Below are positions 1 through 6,019 of a DNA stretch of 8,895 nt, in pieces (position 1 is the stretch's first letter; each line of letters opens with the position of its first letter). Source of the DNA: Aequorivita sp. (lineage in GTDB: Bacteria; Bacteroidota; Bacteroidia; Flavobacteriales; Flavobacteriaceae). Under the pieces are notes generated by a model. That model ran no database searches, was not told the origin of the DNA, and saw only the letters and a list, made by a program, of their open reading frames with translations. The DNA lies in assembly GCA_002733915.1 (NCBI GenBank), contig NVXN01000004.1, positions 8,940 through 17,834 on the forward strand, in the 5' to 3' direction. The translations under genes and the position numbers were made by a program.

Positions 1-2563
1 CATCAAAAGCTACATCAATTTTTATGGTATCCAATTCTTTTACGTTTACCAAGAAAACCTCATTTAAAACCGGAGCTTCCACTATCTGCCCTTTTATATC
101 AAGTTTTACAGGATTGTTGAGGGTATCGGCAAATTCTACCTTTTTTGAAAAATAGCTTGAAATATGCCGCTGAACGGAATTACTGAAAGTTACGGGATCT
201 GTATTGCTTTCCAGACTTAATTCTATCATTTTATTGTCGAGCCAAATGGAAGTTGTGTCACTGCGCACATGTGCCGTAGCCAAAATTTCACCCACCAAAT
301 AGCTTCTATCATCATATACAACTACCCCATCACCTACTGTTGAAATTACATCAAAACCGTCCTCATTTCCTTCAAAATCGGCATCAAGTTTAAAGGCCGT
401 TCGCACATCGCGAGTCATCAATCCAAGCGATTGCAGATTTGCACCAATAACATTTAAATGAGCACTTGCCTTTGGAGAAATTGAATCCAGGACTACTTCT
501 GCCTTTAAATCTATATTTAGATTTTCATCTTTGTAATCTGATACTATTTCCCCTTCCCCATTTTTAATTTTACCATTAATTTTTAAATCTGTTATTGCAT
601 AATTATTATAACTAAAACGACTCACGGTAGCATCCAAAGTGGCATCCAATGTATTGATCGTACTGCCTGAACCCTCTGTTTTTAAATCGAGGCTTATTGC
701 CCCCAACTGATCATTTTGAAGTAATTCGTTAAGCTGGTATTCCTCAATTTGCACATCAGCATCAAAGGCAATCTGCCCATTGTTTTTGAAATGTCCATCA
801 ATTATTGCAATTCCTTGAGAAGTTTTTAATTGTGCTTTTGCATATATATCCTCTAGATTTCCCTTTGCGCTTCCCCTCAACGAAATATCCTGTGGAAGAT
901 TTACCCCAAGCTCTTTTTCATTAATAAATTTAATAAGATCGGCACGCTTGGTTAGGGCGGAAAATCTAGGAATATCAAATTTTAGATTGTCGGGTTTCGT
1001 CATATTTTGAATAAAACCGTTGGCAGAAATTCTGGTACTATTTCCCCAGCGGAGATTCATATTTGGAATTTGCATTGAAGAAAGATAACCCGAGGCTACA
1101 AGCTCTCCCGAAAGATATTTTTTGCTGAGTGTAGCTAAATATTCATTCTTTTTAAGATCGGGTTGAAATTTAAAGACTTCTTTTAAATCTATTTGAAATG
1201 AAGGAATGTCCAACGCCATTTTAGCTTGTTCCGGCACGTCCATTAAAGCTTTAAGTGAAGGATAATCAAGGCGCATTTCACCATTGAGTTTATTATCATT
1301 TAGCGCAAGTTTTAAATCGTTTATTTCAAGAAAATTATCCGTTGCCTCAAATTGCAGTGAAAGCTCTTTTAAGTTAAAACCCGAGCCTTCCTCAAAAGTA
1401 AGTGCCTCCAATTGCATTCCAGCTTTTTTATCTTTTAAGAAAACATCATTTGCCTGAAGATTCAGGTTTTTCAATTCTACAGCATCTGGATTGAAAGCAT
1501 ACTGTTTTACCTGACTGTTGCCCACAAAATAACTGATGTTGTTACCTTCAAAATCAATGGCAGCAACATCGATTTTGAAATTTGGCCATTCAAATTTTTG
1601 AGTGTTTTCCGAATCATCGACCGCTTCCGCTTCTGCATTTTTAGCAATGCCGCTTATTTCTGTTTCTGTACGTACGGTAATTATCGAATTTTTTAAATTT
1701 AAATCTCCAATCGCAATATCGTTAGTGGGCAAATCGGCTTTTTCCAATTCAAGATACATAGTGGAAATTTCCAAATTTGCGGCTATTCTATCGCCATACG
1801 ATTCATAATCTACAAATACATTATTAAGATTCAATCCATCAACAGCTAAATACGGCAAAGGAGCATCTTCACCGGTTGAAGGCACTGGGGACTGAATGTA
1901 ATTTATTTGTGAATTTGAAAGGGATCCTTCTGAAGCACGAAAATCCATGTTTTCCAGATCGGTTTTTTTCATTTGCAGGGCTAGCGAACCAACCTTAAAC
2001 TTACTGTCTATACCTAGCACCGCATCCTTAAAAGTTACGTCAAAATCTGTCAGAAGAATTTCCCCTAAAACAATTTTCATTGCAGCCGATGTGGTATCAG
2101 TGGCCACCGTTGTGGTATCTGCAGGAGCAAATGCATCAACAAGAAACTGAAAATTATAACCGTTTATGGAATCTTTTCTAACAATATGGGCACGCACCCC
2201 ATCCCAATCCAAATAATTTACTCCAATACCATTTCCGCGAATAATGGGAAGCAAGGGTATATCTGCTTCCAAAGACTTTGAATAAATTAAAGTATCACCT
2301 TTTTTATCCTCAAGATAAAGTCCTTCAAGGATAATATTTCCACCAAAAGTGATGAATAGTTTGTCAATTTCAACTTTTGTATTTGTTTTGCCCGAAACAT
2401 ATTCTACGGCTTCCTGAACAATTATGTTCTGTCCCCACGGACTTCGAATAAATAGGACAAGGAGTATAAAAAGGATAATTAAAACTGCAAAAATTCTACC
2501 GAGGATTCTTAAAAACCGGTATCTCTTTTTTGATTTTTTCTTTTTTTTCTTTTTCTCTTCCAA
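1..2563 (-). CDS. tamB: TamB-like translocation/assembly protein, N-terminal part (cut by window edge)
   Basis: A minus-strand frame stays open from about 2626 to the left edge, and the gene continues beyond it. The 854 visible codons read as a typical Bacteroidetes TamB (DUF490/AsmA-like) protein. It opens with a Lys-rich cytoplasmic stretch (residues 2-14) and one membrane helix (about 24-39, ending FIRSPWGQ). The segment around KTNTKVEIDKLFITFGGNIILEG follows, then a long run of repetitive amphipathic beta-strand sequence typical of the hydrophobic-groove fold. Family knowledge: TamB-type proteins span the periplasm and are implicated in outer-membrane protein assembly and phospholipid movement between membranes. 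The conserved C-terminal TamB domain lies outside the window. Start choice: I prefer TTG at 2563, which places the Lys-rich segment at the N-terminus as I recall for relatives; an in-frame ATG at 2626 would add 21 residues. Neither has a Shine-Dalgarno sequence. I saw no frameshift. Family certain enough; exact start uncertain. Confidence 0.85.
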   Translation of the reverse strand, partial: MEEKKKKKKKSKKRYRFLRILGRIFAVLIILFILLVLFIRSPWGQNIIVQEAVEYVSGKTNTKVEIDKLFITFGGNIILEGLYLEDKKGDTLIYSKSLEADIPLLPIIRGNGIGVNYLDWDGVRAHIVRKDSINGYNFQFLVDAFAPADTTTVATDTTSAAMKIVLGEILLTDFDVTFKDAVLGIDSKFKVGSLALQMKKTDLENMDFRASEGSLSNSQINYIQSPVPSTGEDAPLPYLAVDGLNLNNVFVDYESYGDRIAANLEISTMYLELEKADLPTNDIAIGDLNLKNSIITVRTETEISGIAKNAEAEAVDDSENTQKFEWPNFKIDVAAIDFEGNNISYFVGNSQVKQYAFNPDAVELKNLNLQANDVFLKDKKAGMQLEALTFEEGSGFNLKELSLQFEATDNFLEINDLKLALNDNKLNGEMRLDYPSLKALMDVPEQAKMALDIPSFQIDLKEVFKFQPDLKKNEYLATLSKKYLSGELVASGYLSSMQIPNMNLRWGNSTRISANGFIQNMTKPDNLKFDIPRFSALTKRADLIKFINEKELGVNLPQDISLRGSAKGNLEDIYAKAQLKTSQGIAIIDGHFKNNGQIAFDADVQIEEYQLNELLQNDQLGAISLDLKTEGSGSTINTLDATLDATVSRFSYNNYAITDLKINGKIKNGEGEIVSDYKDENLNIDLKAEVVLDSISPKASAHLNVIGANLQSLGLMTRDVRTAFKLDADFEGNEDGFDVISTVGDGVVVYDDRSYLVGEILATAHVRSDTTSIWLDNKMIELSLESNTDPVTFSNSVQRHISSYFSKKVEFADTLNNPVKLDIKGQIVEAPVLNEVFLVNVKELDTIKIDVAFD

Positions 2564-2583
2564 ATGCAAATATTGGTGGTATT

Positions 2584-2591
2584 CAAAAATA
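2584..2591 (-). promoter_or_regulatory. Possible -7 promoter box for tamB
   Basis: On the minus strand this reads TATTTTTG, a full match to the Bacteroidetes -7 consensus TAnnTTTG. Transcription would begin near 2577, leaving about 14 nt before the preferred TTG start at 2563, and would exclude the alternative ATG at 2626. The nearest upstream TTG lies only 14 bp away, so the -33 element is not convincing. Confidence 0.3.
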
Positions 2592-2624
2592 TAAAAAATC
2601 CCCGCCAATATTACGTCCAATCCC

Positions 2625-2647
2625 ATATAGAATCAGCGTTTCTATAT
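2625..2647. repeat. 8-bp perfect inverted repeat between tamB and yceI
   Basis: ATATAGAA (2625-2632) and its exact reverse complement TTCTATAT (2640-2647) flank a 7-bp spacer. There is no following T-tract on either strand, so it looks more like a protein-binding operator than a terminator. It covers the upstream alternative ATG of tamB (2624-2626) and lies upstream of the tamB -7-like box. Function unknown. Confidence 0.4.
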
Positions 2648-2704
2648 AAACTTTTGTTAAATCTTACGAATGCTAGACTCAAAAATCACTTCATCGTTAC
2701 TTTC

Positions 2705-2720
2705 TTATCATACATCAATG
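2705..2720 (+). promoter_or_regulatory. Putative Crp/Fnr-type operator upstream of yceI
   Basis: The sequence TTATCATACATCAATG recurs with one mismatch upstream of the first pirin gene (3412-3427). It contains ATCAA, and with the leading TT it resembles the FNR box TTGAT-N4-ATCAA at 7 of 10 defined positions. It ends 20 bp before a perfect -7 box (2741-2748). From the predicted start near 2755, its centre is at roughly -42, the position of a class II activator. The likely binder is the Crp/Fnr protein encoded at 5300-5917; that link is inference. Confidence 0.5.
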
Positions 2721-2740
2721 TGGAAATATATGTTGACTAA

Positions 2741-2748
2741 TACATTTG
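2741..2748 (+). promoter_or_regulatory. -7 promoter box of yceI
   Basis: TACATTTG matches the Bacteroidetes -7 consensus TAnnTTTG exactly. No good TTG -33 element is present at the usual distance, where the conserved operator-like motif lies instead. This suggests an activator-dependent promoter. The predicted leader to the ATG at 2785 is about 30 nt. Confidence 0.5.
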
Positions 2749-2784
2749 CAGTATAAATAAATAATAACCCAAAATAGAAAAGCT

Positions 2785-3309
2785 ATGAGTGATAACAAAA
2801 ACACAACTTGGAAGATTGACACCGCACATTCAGAAATCAATTTTAAGGTAAAGCATATGATGATTTCGACCGTGACCGGAAGTTTTGAAAACTTTGATGG
2901 AAAAATTGAAACGAACGAAGAGGATTTCAAAAATGCCCAATTTACCTTTTCTGCGGAAATTGATTCAATAAACACAAAAAATAAGGACAGGGATACACAT
3001 TTAAAAAGTGATGATTTTTTCGGAGCGGAAAACAATCCAGAACTTACATTTAAATCCAAATCTTTTGATGGCGAGAAAATGGTTGGTACAATTACGATAA
3101 AGGGAGTTTCGCAAGAAATAACGATGGATGCCGATTACAATGGAACCGCTGTGGATCCGTACGGCCAGACCAAAGCCGGCTTTGAATTTGAAGGCAGCCT
3201 AAATCGAAAAGATTTCGGTTTAACCTGGAGCGCCGTTACCGAAGCGGGTAATGTAGTAGTTAGCGATAAAGTAAAATTGATTGCTTCGCTACAATATATA
3301 AAGCAATAA
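2785..3309 (+). CDS. YceI family protein, cytoplasmic form
   Basis: This 174-residue protein covers a complete YceI domain. It opens with the family hallmark W9-KIDTAHS followed by F-x-V-x-HMMIS-x-V-x-GSFENFDG (residues 20-39), and it contains the central HLKSDDFF segment (about 97-104) and the later F-x-G-x-LNRKDFGL (about 155-165). YceI proteins form an extended lipocalin-like beta barrel, and characterised members bind isoprenoid or amphiphilic molecules such as polyprenyl or quinone-like chains. The E. coli member is periplasmic, but this one has no signal peptide (MSDNKNTTWK is polar), so it probably acts in the cytoplasm. The A-rich leader before the ATG replaces a Shine-Dalgarno sequence. 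Its own promoter shares an operator-like motif with the downstream pirin gene, and a hairpin follows the stop codon. The substrate cannot be told from sequence. Confidence 0.93.
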   Translation: MSDNKNTTWKIDTAHSEINFKVKHMMISTVTGSFENFDGKIETNEEDFKNAQFTFSAEIDSINTKNKDRDTHLKSDDFFGAENNPELTFKSKSFDGEKMVGTITIKGVSQEITMDADYNGTAVDPYGQTKAGFEFEGSLNRKDFGLTWSAVTEAGNVVVSDKVKLIASLQYIKQ

Positions 3310-3336
3310 ATCATTAAGAATTATTGTTTCCTTTTT

Positions 3337-3376
3337 AATCGGGAGTTTTGTTTCTTTAAATAAAGCTTCCGATTTT
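3337..3376 (+). terminator. Probable intrinsic terminator after yceI
   Basis: AATCGGGAG (3337-3345) can pair with CTTCCGATT (3366-3374), giving nine pairs including one G-U. The loop is 20 nt and contains a smaller CTTT/AAAG pairing. The U-tract at the 3' side is short (TTTT, partly in the stem). It lies 27 bp after the yceI stop and before the pirin 1 promoter, so it fits termination of yceI. Confidence 0.5.
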
Positions 3377-3411
3377 ACATGATAGTTTTTGAATTTTATC
3401 CAAATTAATTT

Positions 3412-3427
3412 TTACCATACATCAATG
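3412..3427 (+). promoter_or_regulatory. Putative Crp/Fnr-type operator upstream of pirin 1
   Basis: TTACCATACATCAATG differs from the yceI-upstream element at 2705-2720 by one base. It stands at the same distance from its -7-like box (36 bp start to start in both). The flanking sequences differ, so this is not just an ancient duplication of the whole intergenic region. The ATCAA half-site points to an FNR-like binding protein. Confidence 0.5.
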
Positions 3428-3447
3428 GAATACAGTTATTTGCGATG

Positions 3448-3455
3448 TAATTTTA
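3448..3455 (+). promoter_or_regulatory. -7-like promoter box of pirin 1
   Basis: TAATTTTA matches 5 of the 6 defined positions of TAnnTTTG. It was recognised mainly because it occupies exactly the same offset from the shared operator motif as the perfect box of yceI. The predicted transcript starts near 3462, about 20 nt before the ATG. GTTATTTG at 3435-3442 is a competing but poorer candidate. Confidence 0.4.
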
Positions 3456-3482
3456 CAATACAAAATTAAAATATATAGACAA

Positions 3483-4358
3483 ATGAAAACACGAAAATTA
3501 GAACGCGTATTAACTCCACCACCACCACATATGGTTGGCGATGGATTTAGGGTTCACCAATATATTCCTGGAGGTCTGGGTGCAGGTTTTGAAAGAATGG
3601 ATCCGTTTATAATGATGGATTACAATAGCAAATTTTACTTCCCCCCTACTGATAAACCTCGTGGTGTAGGTGTGCACCCACATCGTGGATTTGAAACTGT
3701 AACTATTGCCTACAAAGGAAGTGTTGCGCATCACGACAGTGCGGGAAACAGCGGAGTGATAGCAGAAGGTGATGTACAATGGATGACGGCTGCATCGGGA
3801 ATATTGCACAAGGAATATCACGAAAAGAATTTCAGCAAAGCTGGGGGTGATTTTCAAATGGTACAATTGTGGATAAACCTTCCTGCCAAGGACAAAATGA
3901 GCGCTCCAAAATATCAAGGCCTAACAAATGCCGAAATGAAAAAAGTACAACTTCCCAACAATGCAGGAATAGTAGAAGTAATCGCCGGAGAATTTAATGG
4001 GGAAAAAGGACCAGCCTTTACTTTTACGCCTGTGCACATGCTAAATGCGAAGTTGAACAAAGGGGGAAATGCAACCTTTAGCTTTCCCGAAACCTTTAAC
4101 ACTGTAATTTTAGTGGTGGAAGGGAATATAAAAGTGAACAATTCAGAAGAAATAAAGACCGACGGATTGGGACTCTTTGAAAATGAGGGAGATACTTTTA
4201 CCATTGAAGCTCTTGATAATACAGTAGTTTTGGTGCTTAGCGGCGAACCTATAAAAGAGCCAATAGCCGCACAAGGCCCATTTGTAATGAATACCCGCGC
4301 AGAGCTTATTCAAGCAATAAGCGATTTCAATATGGGGAAATTTGGTTATTTGGAATAA
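3483..4358 (+). CDS. Pirin family protein 1 (bicupin)
   Basis: This 291-residue protein is full length for the pirin family. The N-terminal cupin carries the four metal ligands in their usual setting: His65 and His67 in GVHPHRGFETVT, and His109 and Glu111 in SGILHKEYHE. The C-terminal cupin (about 165-285, from the VIAGEFNGEKG segment to the LSGEP segment) lacks an obvious metal site, as in other pirins. Human pirin is an iron-binding nuclear redox sensor, and E. coli YhhW and human pirin show quercetin 2,3-dioxygenase activity; many bacterial homologues have no proven substrate. No signal peptide, so cytoplasmic. The start is supported by the A-rich leader and family alignment. It has its own promoter with the operator-like motif shared with yceI, and is followed 75 bp later by a second, clearly different pirin. 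Physiological role unknown. Confidence 0.93.
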   Translation: MKTRKLERVLTPPPPHMVGDGFRVHQYIPGGLGAGFERMDPFIMMDYNSKFYFPPTDKPRGVGVHPHRGFETVTIAYKGSVAHHDSAGNSGVIAEGDVQWMTAASGILHKEYHEKNFSKAGGDFQMVQLWINLPAKDKMSAPKYQGLTNAEMKKVQLPNNAGIVEVIAGEFNGEKGPAFTFTPVHMLNAKLNKGGNATFSFPETFNTVILVVEGNIKVNNSEEIKTDGLGLFENEGDTFTIEALDNTVVLVLSGEPIKEPIAAQGPFVMNTRAELIQAISDFNMGKFGYLE

Positions 4359-4374
4359 TAATTTAATTAACTTT

Positions 4375-4421
4375 AAAGGATGCAAATAGTTTAGATCGCT
4401 CCATTATTTGGCATCCTTTTT
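4375..4421 (+). terminator. Terminator-like hairpin between the two pirin genes
   Basis: AAAGGATGC (4375-4383) pairs perfectly with GCATCCTTT (4411-4419). The inner AAATA (4384-4388) pairs with TATTT (4405-4409) across a single bulged G, leaving a 16-nt loop. Five T residues end the structure. It lies 16 bp after the pirin 1 stop and 12 bp before the pirin 2 ATG, so it may partly terminate the first transcript and lower pirin 2 expression, or may stabilise mRNA 3' ends. Confidence 0.6.
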
Positions 4422-4433
4422 AATTTTATAACT

Positions 4434-5303
4434 ATGTCAAACCTAAATACAATAATTCCGGAACGCGCCGCCAATATTGGTAATTTTATGGTGGGTCGCT
4501 TGTTGCCATTCCGCGAAAAACGAATGGTTGGTCCTTTTGCATTTATAGATCATATGGGGCCGGTAGAGATGGATGAAAATGAAAATCTGGATGTTCCCCC
4601 ACATCCTCATATTGGGCTCTCCACGCTTACATATCTTTTTGAAGGCAGTATTATGCACCGCGATAGTTTAGGTTCCGCTGTTGAAATTACTCCCGGTGCC
4701 GTAAATTGGATGACCGCCGGTAAAGGCGTAGTGCACTCCGAAAGAACTCCTGAAAATCTTCGCAAAAGCAAAAAGAGATTACACGGTTTGCAGATATGGG
4801 TAGCGCTTCCGAAGCATTTGGAAGCTATGGAGCCTGCATTCCACCACACAAATAAACAGGATATTCCGCATTTAGAAATGGACGGTGTTTTCATAAAAGT
4901 GATTGCTGGAGAGGTTTTAGGTAAAAAATCACCAGTTCCGGTGCATAGTAATTTATATTTCATTGAATTGAAAAGCGGTAAAAAACGTAAAGTGCGGCTT
5001 GGCGATTATCTTTTTGGGGAAAGCGGCCTTTACATTTTGGAAGGAAATATTTTCAGTGAAGGAAACTGTTACAATCCCAAACAAATTATTGTTGCCAATG
5101 ACAGTAAACTATGCGAGTTTGAAATGGGCGAAAATACTACAGTTTATATTTTTGGCGGCGAACCTTTTCCCGAAGAACGCCACATTCATTGGAATTTTGT
5201 GGCTTCCGATAAAGCAATTATTGAAAAAGCCCGTGAGGATTGGAAAGAACAACGTTTCCCAAAAGTACCAGGCGAAACTGAATTTGTGCCACTACCGGTT
5301 TAA
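4434..5303 (+). CDS. Pirin family protein 2 (bicupin)
   Basis: This 289-residue protein is a complete pirin, distinct in sequence from its neighbour. The metal ligands are His57 and His59 (PPHPHIGLSTLTYLFEG) and His101 and Glu103 (KGVVHSERTPE), the same residue numbers as I recall for human pirin. The N-terminal GRLLPFREKRMVGPFAFIDHMGP is the typical pirin opening. The C-terminal cupin contains KVIAGEVLGKKSPVPVHS and ends around IFGGEPFPEERHIHWNFVAS, also standard. Possible activity is quercetinase-like dioxygenation or redox sensing; unproven here. It is predicted cytoplasmic. It lies 75 bp downstream of pirin 1 with a hairpin in the gap and no clear promoter of its own, so it is probably transcribed at least partly by read-through. 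Its last four bases overlap the end of the convergent Crp/Fnr gene. Confidence 0.93.
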   Translation: MSNLNTIIPERAANIGNFMVGRLLPFREKRMVGPFAFIDHMGPVEMDENENLDVPPHPHIGLSTLTYLFEGSIMHRDSLGSAVEITPGAVNWMTAGKGVVHSERTPENLRKSKKRLHGLQIWVALPKHLEAMEPAFHHTNKQDIPHLEMDGVFIKVIAGEVLGKKSPVPVHSNLYFIELKSGKKRKVRLGDYLFGESGLYILEGNIFSEGNCYNPKQIIVANDSKLCEFEMGENTTVYIFGGEPFPEERHIHWNFVASDKAIIEKAREDWKEQRFPKVPGETEFVPLPV

Positions 5304-5917
5304 TTCGGTTTAAAATTTTTGTGAGCCAATTCCTTTCTAACCCTACTCAGACTTTCGGGTGTAATTCCTAAATAGGATGCTATCATCCATTGTGGTACAC
5401 GCAATAATAAATCAGGATACAATTCTATAAAACTCAAATAGCGAATTTCTGCCGTTGCACCCAGTAACAGATTGATTCTTTTTTGCATATGCCGAATGTG
5501 GTTGTGCAATAATTTATCATTGAACCTTCTGAATGCCTGACTGGTTTCATTTGCCTTACAAATAAACTCCTCTCCTATTAAAACAACTTCTGTTTCTTCT
5601 ATGGCTTCAATATAACTTTCCGAGGCATCGTTAAAATACACACTGCTCCTATCTACAATAAACCAATTTTCAGGAGCAAATTGAATTACGTGCTCCTTCC
5701 CCGATTCATCAAGCATATAGGAGCGCACCAAACCTTTTTCAACAAAAAAGGAGTGTTTGCAAACCGCACCTTTCTTTAGTAGCAACTCCCCTTTTTGAAA
5801 TGTTTGCCTTTTCAATTCCGAAGATAAAAGCGCCACCTCATCACTGGTCAATCCCGCAGTTTTTAATAAATAGGATTTAAAAGGTTGCATTTCTACATTA
5901 CTTTTTTCGTTGACCAT
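5300..5917 (-). CDS. Crp/Fnr family transcriptional regulator
   Basis: This 205-residue protein has the order of the Crp/Fnr family as found in Bacteroidetes. A cyclic-nucleotide-binding-like beta-roll (about 25-115, with FQKGELLLKKG and FFVEKGLVRSY) is followed by a long dimerisation helix (about 125-155) and a C-terminal winged-helix domain whose HTH is VPQWMIASYLGITPESLSRVRKEL (174-197). The phosphate-binding GE...R-S/T-A cassette of true cAMP receptors is missing (here DASESYIEAIE), and there is no N-terminal cysteine cluster of the iron-sulfur FNR kind; the only cysteines are 53 and 120. The effector is therefore unknown. It converges on pirin 2 with a 4-bp overlap and is the natural candidate to bind the ATCAA-containing sites before yceI and pirin 1. 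Start: ATG at 5917 chosen; Met10 at 5890 is possible. Confidence 0.92.
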   Translation of the reverse strand: MVNEKSNVEMQPFKSYLLKTAGLTSDEVALLSSELKRQTFQKGELLLKKGAVCKHSFFVEKGLVRSYMLDESGKEHVIQFAPENWFIVDRSSVYFNDASESYIEAIEETEVVLIGEEFICKANETSQAFRRFNDKLLHNHIRHMQKRINLLLGATAEIRYLSFIELYPDLLLRVPQWMIASYLGITPESLSRVRKELAHKNFKPN

Positions 5918-5938
5918 AAGAAGTGTTTCAAAACATTT

Positions 5939-5946
5939 TAAAATTA
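5939..5946 (-). promoter_or_regulatory. Possible -7 box of the Crp/Fnr gene
   Basis: On the minus strand this reads TAATTTTA, the same octamer proposed as the -7 box of pirin 1. It overlaps the 10-bp palindrome ATTTTAAAAT (5935-5944). A start near 5932 would give a leader of about 15 nt. No TTG -33 element is visible and no copy of the yceI/pirin operator is present, so direct autoregulation through that motif is not supported. Confidence 0.25.
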
Positions 5947-5951
5947 CGGTT

Positions 5952-5995
5952 TTCTTCTGAATATGCTCTTGGCACTTTTTTTGTTTTCAGAAGAA
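5952..5995. repeat. 10-bp perfect inverted repeat in the Crp/Fnr-exbD intergenic region
   Basis: TTCTTCTGAA (5952-5961) and TTCAGAAGAA (5986-5995) are exact reverse complements separated by 24 bp. Centre-to-centre spacing of 34 bp is about three helical turns, so two protein dimers or a looped complex could face the same side of the DNA. The region separates two divergent genes. An RNA hairpin is also possible, though the loop would be long. Confidence 0.4.
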
Positions 5996-6019
5996 GTGAA
6001 CACTAAACCATTTTCAATT

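Noticed and set aside
1602..2150. Plus-strand ORFs inside tamB
   Set aside because: They are antisense shadows of a continuous minus-strand gene with a convincing protein; their low-complexity Ser/Phe-rich translations are typical of antisense frames.
2564..2740. Plus-strand ORF of about 58 codons starting ATG at 2564, antisense to the tamB start
   Set aside because: It covers the divergent promoter region, has no recognisable domain and unremarkable composition, and runs across the inverted repeat and the operator motif.
4999..5313. 104-codon plus-strand ORF overlapping the end of pirin 2
   Set aside because: It is an alternate frame of an intact pirin and shows no independent domain.
5963..6019. 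Upstream ATG extending ExbD by 19 residues
   Set aside because: The extra residues (MLLALFLFSEEV...) are not typical of ExbD, whose short polar N-terminus leads directly into VNAGSMADIAF, and the extension would run through the intergenic inverted repeat.
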